The notes beneath the pieces were generated by a model. That model was not told the DNA's origin. It was given only the letters and a program-made list of their open reading frames with translations, and did not search any database. The position numbers and the translations under genes are program-made. Below are positions 56,830 through 64,000 of a stretch of 64,000 bases of DNA, piece after piece. Source of the stretch: Dastarcus helophoroides (taxonomy: Eukaryota > Arthropoda > Insecta > Coleoptera > Bothrideridae). Positions within the stretch are counted from its first letter, which is position 1. Each line of letters begins with the position of its first letter. The stretch lies in NCBI GenBank assembly GCA_028583605.1, contig CM053333.1, positions 29,119,302 to 29,183,301 of the forward strand, read 5' to 3'.

Positions 56830-57520
56830 AAGAAGTTGTATCTGTAAAAGACAATATTGCGAGCATGTAAAAGTTGTGAGCGTTATTATTGAGACAAAAC
56901 TCCAAAGCAGCAATAGAATTGGGCATCTAGTTTTAATCCAGTTTCCCAACATTTGACCGGAAGCAATAGTCCCTCATAAATTAGTAGAGTATTACAAGCC
57001 GGGACAGATAAATAAAAATAACAATGAAAGTTTTGTAAATTTAGCAATAAAATAGGGTTGGACACACATAAAACCACCATATGCCATCTGAAGTCTTGAA
57101 ATATGTACGGGACCGGAAATCTCTGTATTAAAAGAGCTTCTTCAACATGCACCACTACCACTACGTCGCATCTGCTATGAAGCTTATACTCTGCGCCAAC
57201 TATTTACCCCGCATCGTGGTTTTATAGTCGAGCCTGCAGGCAACGCTTCTCTAGTAAATGCTACACTTTGTTATACAACTTCTGTATCTCCTGAACTGCA
57301 GAATTTACCAAGAAAATCATCAGAGCGCAGGTTAAATTAAACGCGTAAAGTACCGCAGTTATTTAAGCAAACATCCTGCTGTAAAATTGCATCCACGTGA
57401 ATACATTTTTGGCCCTCGGAAACGCATGATAATAGTAATTTCCAATGCTTATAAAGGATGCGGAAGCTACAAAAATACAGAAAATATAAAAACAGTTACA
57501 TGCATTACAATTTAATTAAT
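56825..57520. other. Unassigned stretch
   Basis: Balanced composition around 57150-57430 but no long frame or known motif. Confidence 0.3.
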
Positions 57521-58351
57521 GAGAATTAGAGATGCTCTAATTATATTTATATTTGTGGATGGGCTATCGCAGAAGGATAAACATTTTTATTGTTCTCCTG
57601 TTGTTGATGTTGAAGATATTGTCGCGCGTTATCGGTTTGAAAATTAAAAGGAATCCTGACCACTTTATTTCCAAACTGATTTTGAAACACTACAATCATA
57701 ATTCACTTAAGTGACCAACTGACTAATTAATTAACCTGACCAACCAACTAACTCACTGTTTATTTAACTGTTTTCTAGAACGAAATCCGTACAGATTACA
57801 GTTATCACATGCGGAAACATCTAGAGCGCTTATCTGCCGTATGACTCATTATCGCGGCCGCTTCCCATCATTAAAATTTTCTAGAGAATTCCTTACTAAC
57901 ACAAATTTGATAACTACATTTTATTACAATATGAGAATTAGAGATGCTCTAATTATATTTATATTTGTGGATGGGCTATCGCAGAAAGATAAACATTTTT
58001 ATTGTTCAACTGTTGTTGATGTTAAAGATATTGTCGCGCGTTATCGGTTTGAAAATTAAAAGTTCGTGAATCCTAACCACTTTATTTCCAAACTGATTTT
58101 GAAACACTACAATTATAATTCACTTAACTGACCAACTGACTAATTAATTAACCTGACCAACCAACTAACTAACTCACTGTTTATTTAACTGTTTTCTAGA
58201 ACGAAATCCGTACAGATTAGAGTTATCACATGCAGAAACATCTAGAGCGCTTATCTGCCGTATGATTCATTATCGCGGCCGCTTCCCATTATTAGAATTT
58301 TTTAGAGAATTCCTTACTAACACAAATTTGTAACTATATTTTATTACAATA
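57521..58351 (-). repeat. Tandem pair of LTR-plus-99-bp units
   Basis: Two adjacent near-identical units, 57521-57931 and 57932-58351. Each has a ~99-bp piece starting TGAGAATTAGAGATGCTCTA, then a ~310-bp LTR on the minus strand (57620-57930 and 58032-58350). The LTR is related to that of the gypsy element: CACTTTATTTCCAAACTGAT, CGCTTATCTGCCGTATGA and ATTATCGCGGCCGC are its reverse complement. The pattern LTR-internal-LTR-internal could come from unequal crossing-over or template switching. The open frame at 57841-58059 is chance. Confidence 0.7.
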
Positions 58352-58655
58352 TGAAGGTGTGGATACCGTTTAGAAAATGCCAAAGAAGTCCAAAAACATA
58401 TATAGTGTGTCCTGCCTCAATTGGAGACACATTTTTATTTCAGTTATTATTCTACAGATCACCTTTAAATTTTTTTGTGTTATAAAACTCTTTAAGGCCC
58501 ATTCTTTTATAATTTTCAGTACATTTTTCATTGCATTTATTCGGAAATGTGTTTTTCTTATATTTTACTTAGCTCTAGAGATACTGAAAAATCATTCAGC
58601 CAAGAGCGAGTTACTTATGTATAAATCTGAAATTTTATCCAAGTTTTCTTGTGAA
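58352..58655. other. Unassigned gap
   Basis: Part of a 124-codon AT-biased frame (58377-58751, +) that runs into the family A repeat. Not credible as a gene. Confidence 0.3.
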
Positions 58656-58659
58656 ACAA

Positions 58660-59340
58660 AAAGTGTCTATTTTCAGACAAACACACTTTGTTTACAATCA
58701 ATCCAAGTATTTATGGAACTGATAACTGTGTTGATAATGTCTGAGATATAAAGTATTCACTTCCAATTTGCAATATGTCGATGACCAACACAATTTATGA
58801 AGTCGCCTCGAATCACGCTAAAATATTCGATGGGTCAAAAGCCTTAGACTGCGAGAACCTAGTTTTCCATAAAATATTTTTTTCGCAGCAACTAACGATA
58901 TTGAAAAATCCTACAATTTTCTGATAATCTATGGCGCCCAATATATATTTACTCTATTCAAATCTAAATTTGATCTTAAGAAACTTAGGAAAACAAGGCG
59001 GAGTCATTCGTGACACATTTTAAGCTGCTTTAGGACGATTGGACGGAAAATTATAAATAAAATATTTTAGGATCCCTCTTTCAAATGATACCTCATACAA
59101 TATGTTAACTAAAACTTTTTTGCGGACCAAATTAACCCTTCATTTCTTTTTCTAATAGTTGGCAGGTGGTATTTTCTTAAGCCATCGAGAACTAACGCTG
59201 TGCGAAATGCATAACTTTCCTACAGTTATAGATTCGTTGAATTAGGAGACTGTATATTACATTCCAATTAATATCACCAAACAGTTGGTATCAGTATTTT
59301 TTAATATGGGTTCGGTTTAAGGTAGCATTTCACAGTGTTA
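58660..59340 (+). repeat. Old dispersed repeat, family A, copy 3
   Basis: Has TCAATCCAAGTATTTATGG with the NPSIYGTDNCV-like block, then GTCGCCTCGAATCACGC, GGCAGGTGGTATTTTC and CTAACGCTGTGCG. The end is shorter than in copy 2. Confidence 0.6.
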
Positions 59341-61075
<1,735 letters not shown>

Positions 61076-61079
61076 CTAT

Positions 61080-61440
61080 GCTAAGCGGATCCGGTGATAA
61101 AAAATTTCTCTCTCGTCGCAGATCTCAATTTAATCGGAAAAGAATCATTTTTATCGCTCTGTGCAGATCTCAAAAAGCCGATCACTTTGGTTGTCGTGTC
61201 ATTGGTATGGCATTCATTTTTAAAATGGCTTATGACGGTCGAATGATCCAGGATGTATTTTTACGATCTGTTGCGTAATTTTTGCAGATTAGCTTCGATA
61301 GGTGCCCTTTAGTTCGTCATCGTCAATGACAAAAAGATGCCGGCGACCTTGCTGGACTTCAAGGCGAAATTCACATTAACAGAATTTTTGAAACCAATGC
61401 AAATACTGGATTGATTAACATATCATTCAGATAAACTTTT
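61080..61440 (-). pseudogene. Mariner transposase N-terminal relic
   Basis: Minus-strand pieces in shifting frames: GFKNSVNVNFALKSSKVAG, IDDDELKGTYRS, DHSTVISHFKN, FEICTER and EICDEREIFYH. They correspond in order to the helix-turn-helix linker, DDxxLK helix, second helix-turn-helix, RFEICSSLL-type block and CDEKWI block of mariner transposases. No single frame is intact. No terminal repeats were found. Confidence 0.5.
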
Positions 61441-62610
61441 TTAATATTGCTAAGCTTTTGAGCTGCTCTGCAGTTGAGCATAAATAAACAGGGTCTGCTG
61501 GTTAGGCGATATCTCACTTAGCTGATAAAAGAGAGACATGAGCCCAAAAAATGTTTAAAACTCATCAATAAATCTGTTATTCTGCACCGTTAAAACTTTG
61601 GTAGAAACTGTTCTCTCCTCCTTTTGTTTTTCAAATTGCACCCTACATTTTTTTCACTAAGAATTAATCTTCAGTACATTTAGAATATGTAGAATGTCAT
61701 CATTAAAATGACGTGGTCTCACTAAAAAAAAAAAAATAATAGTTACGTATACGCTAAGTGTCACACGACGTTTTTAAACAGGGAATTTATCACTTAGTTA
61801 AAATGATAGAAAAATAAATTAAGAAAAATGTAAGTGTTATCAATTAAATCATTTTAATGCATACCGTAAAAAACCATCCATCATTCCTTTTTTTTTTTAA
61901 TTTAACCACCACTTTTTTCTCTGATAATAAATCCGCAGTTTATTCTGAATACAAGAATTTTAATATTTTACGATTTACAATTTATGTGACGGCGTTCAAC
62001 GCTGTCGAAAAAAAAACTGAGACTTCAACAAAGATTGTCTTGATTAAGTTTACATTTTATCACCAACTTCATACTTTTGTGAATATAGTACCATTAGTTT
62101 TTTGCTACAACCTTATTGTATACATGCAGGAACTACTACTACTACTATAGTAACTATTATTCTTTTCTTTAGCTGTTCCAGGTCATTTTGTCACATCTAA
62201 TATTACATACGACTCTATTCAGAATAAACTGAAAATTCAAAATTTCAAGTAAAGGTGAAATTTGAAAAAAAGGGGGGGAGGGTGTTTTTTCAACTGTTGC
62301 AACTACCAAAGTTTTGATGATACATTTTAGAACATTAATTGATGCCATTAAAAATGTTTTCGTTGATACCCTGATTTTATCAACTAACAGAGATATCGTC
62401 TAATAAGAACATGGTGAGACTCCAGTATATATTTACCTGGCTAAAGGTAAAATATGTTTACATTTAAAATCGATGCATAGAAGAGGGTTGCTAACCTAGC
62501 TTTCAGATTTTATTACCTAGAGTGTGTGTAAGTTTAAATAAGAAAAATCCTGCATTTTTTGCACCTGTCCAAAAGTTTTTAATAATACCATATTAAAGGT
62601 AGAGAACATA
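61441..62610. other. Unassigned stretch
   Basis: No gene recognised; the 97-codon frame at 61857-62150 is AT-driven. Confidence 0.3.
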
Positions 62611-62613
62611 TTG

Positions 62614-63059
62614 TACAGGGTGAGTGAAAATCGATGTCTCGGCGCTATTATAAGAAAACGAAAAACGATATCAGAAATCTGAAAAAGGATTCTTACATTG
62701 GATTAAATTGGGTCAATTTTAAGCCCAATTGCATATTTTTCCAGATTTGGAAACTAAAGTAATGACGTCACTGATTTTTTTTTCTTTAGAAACATACCTA
62801 TATTTCTGCACTTTTAAAAAGAGGTAATTTTTTGTAAACATAAAAATTTGATATCTTTTTTCGTTAAAAAGTTATAAGCAAATTCATTGTAAAAAGTGTA
62901 ATATTAAAAATTCGCAATTGGTACGATTTAATCAAACAGCCATTGGAAACAAATCTATTAAATATTTTTAGGTTTAGAATAACATGTTTGGGGTATCGTC
63001 GAGATTATATATCTGCTCTTCTAGGGTTCTTCTGAAATTCCCCATAAACTAATAAATAA
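62614..63059 (+). repeat. Possible truncated TACAGGGTGAGT element
   Basis: Begins GTACAGGGTGAGTGAAAATC, an end of the same style as families C and D. It runs into the family C end at 63060. The second end is not identified. Confidence 0.3.
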
Positions 63060-63815
63060 TACAAGGTGAGTCAGAAAGAATGGGCCAACCCAAAACTGAA
63101 GATACTAGACTCCAAAATAGTGCGATTGAGCTCAACATGCCTTATACTAATGTGACTGATTTAAGAGATACAAGGCGTTCAAAGTTTAAATTCTTTTCTG
63201 CAATTTCTCAATAATTGGGAAGGTTTTGGTGTTATAGATTTAATATTTTATCTTTAGACGACTTAAACCTTCTTTCGTTTACTTACTTTAGCTTACTTTA
63301 GCTTTACTTTAGCTTTACTTTAGTTTTACTTTAGCTTACTTTAGCTCACTTTAGCTTACTTTAGCTTACTTTAGCTTACTTTAGCTTACTTTAGCTTACT
63401 TTAGCTTACTTTAGCTTACTTTAGCTTACTTTAGCTTACTTTAGCTTACTTTAGCTTACTTTAGCTTTAGACGACTTAAACAAGAGTACCTTTTTGTTGT
63501 AGAATTCATCGTTCTTTTATACTGTCTACTTGAGCTAAGTATAACTCAACAGATAAAAAAAATGTTTTAATTTACGTAAATGATCATGTGAAATTAGCGC
63601 CCTCTAGGGGCGACATTAATATAAATTTAAAATTAGTAATTTTCACACCGAAAAACATAAAATTCCCAAATATTAAATTTATAGCATTAAAACTTTCTCA
63701 ATTATTAAAAAAATTCAGAATAACATTTAAACTATGAACGCTCTATATCTCTTAAACCAGCCACATTGGTATGAGGCATGTTGAGCTTAATCGTAATATT
63801 TTTGATTCCCAAAAC
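63060..63815. mobile_element. Family C fold-back element with internal minisatellite
   Basis: The left arm begins ACAAGGTGAGTCAGAAAGAA and has GCGATTGAGCTCAACATGCC. The right arm (63480-63815) has TAGCGCCCTCTAGGGG and GGCATGTTGAGCTTAATCG as its inverted partner. The outer end of the right arm is replaced by family E sequence from about 63838. The minisatellite sits in the spacer. Confidence 0.6.
63281..63466 (+). repeat. 10-bp minisatellite (TTAGCTTACT)n
   Basis: About 18 units, the first few imperfect and 63350-63460 nearly perfect. The word CTTTAGACGACTTAAAC lies on both sides (about 63252 and 63465), so the array may have grown from slippage at this duplicated word. Confidence 0.9.
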
Positions 63816-63837
63816 ATTTTTCATTCTTTTTTCTATT

Positions 63838-64000
63838 CTAGGTAAAATAAACTAAACTATTTCTTGTCAACTGTCATGAGGTGACGTTTAAAATAAAGTT
63901 AGATATCACGTAGTCATATTTGAAACTGTTTTAGAATATTGTCAACAAACAATATAAATGTAAATATATCCAAACTGCAGAAATGTTAAGAAAAACTAAT
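63838..64000 (+). repeat. Family E palindromic repeat, half copy
   Basis: GTCAACTGTCATGAGGTGAC, GATATCACGTAGTCATATTT and AGAAATGTTAAG match the right arm of the complete copy at 35212-35565. It runs off the end of the window. Confidence 0.6.

Noticed and set aside
56663..56952. Tyr-Ile repeat proteins
   Set aside because: Product of the (TA)n tract only.
58377..58751. 124-codon hydrophobic frame
   Set aside because: AT-driven composition, and it overlaps a decayed repeat that has stops in its other copies.

Overview
The window is AT-rich, intron-bearing animal DNA that looks like an insect genome; a beetle is possible but not shown. I found no tRNA, rRNA, CRISPR array or bacterial-style operon. 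I recognise no intact host gene. Nearly everything I can identify is transposable-element sequence at different stages of decay, plus simple repeats. One unrecognised 79-codon reading frame at 55.0-55.3 kb, followed by a poly(A) signal, is the only weak candidate for a host-like terminal exon.

Layout. 1-6.5 kb: an old dispersed repeat, a small fold-back element, a TTTTCAAAATTT-rich block carrying a TTAA-flanked insert, a decayed tandem array, and a complex of tandem and inverted ~390-bp units. 6.5-11.2 kb: mostly unassigned AT-rich DNA. 11.5-13.5 kb: two broken R2/R4-like non-LTR copies with a Tc1-like fragment between them. 14-24.4 kb: fold-back elements, degenerate ~90-bp arrays and long unassigned stretches.

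24.6-34.1 kb is the richest region. A 4.05-kb DNA transposon with 31-bp inverted ends and a 4-bp target duplication carries a broken four-exon transposase-like gene and is split by a 969-bp hAT-type element with a perfect 8-bp duplication. Next to it lies a 5'-truncated LINE interrupted by a Tigger/pogo element. The Tigger transposase keeps its DDD residues and has one in-frame stop, and a 449-bp MITE with a 9-bp duplication sits just upstream of it. A Penelope-like C-terminal coding end and a short array follow.

35-48 kb: another palindromic element, a second copy of the old repeat, a mariner-like relic with recognisable ends, a second AT-rich block, a hAT 3' end, and two very large fold-back elements, one 1,835 bp long with arms near 690 bp. 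48.3-53.4 kb: a Ty3/gypsy element with both LTRs and gag, protease, RT, RNase H and integrase in order, all broken. Both LTRs keep a TATA box and an arthropod-type initiator at the same spacing. 53.7-64 kb: small MITEs, a tandem pair of LTR units related to the gypsy LTR, a 156-bp (CT)n tract, a mariner relic, a third copy of the old repeat, and a fold-back element containing a 10-bp minisatellite.

No cooperating host gene set is visible. The elements relate to each other by insertion into one another, which gives a relative age order at several points.
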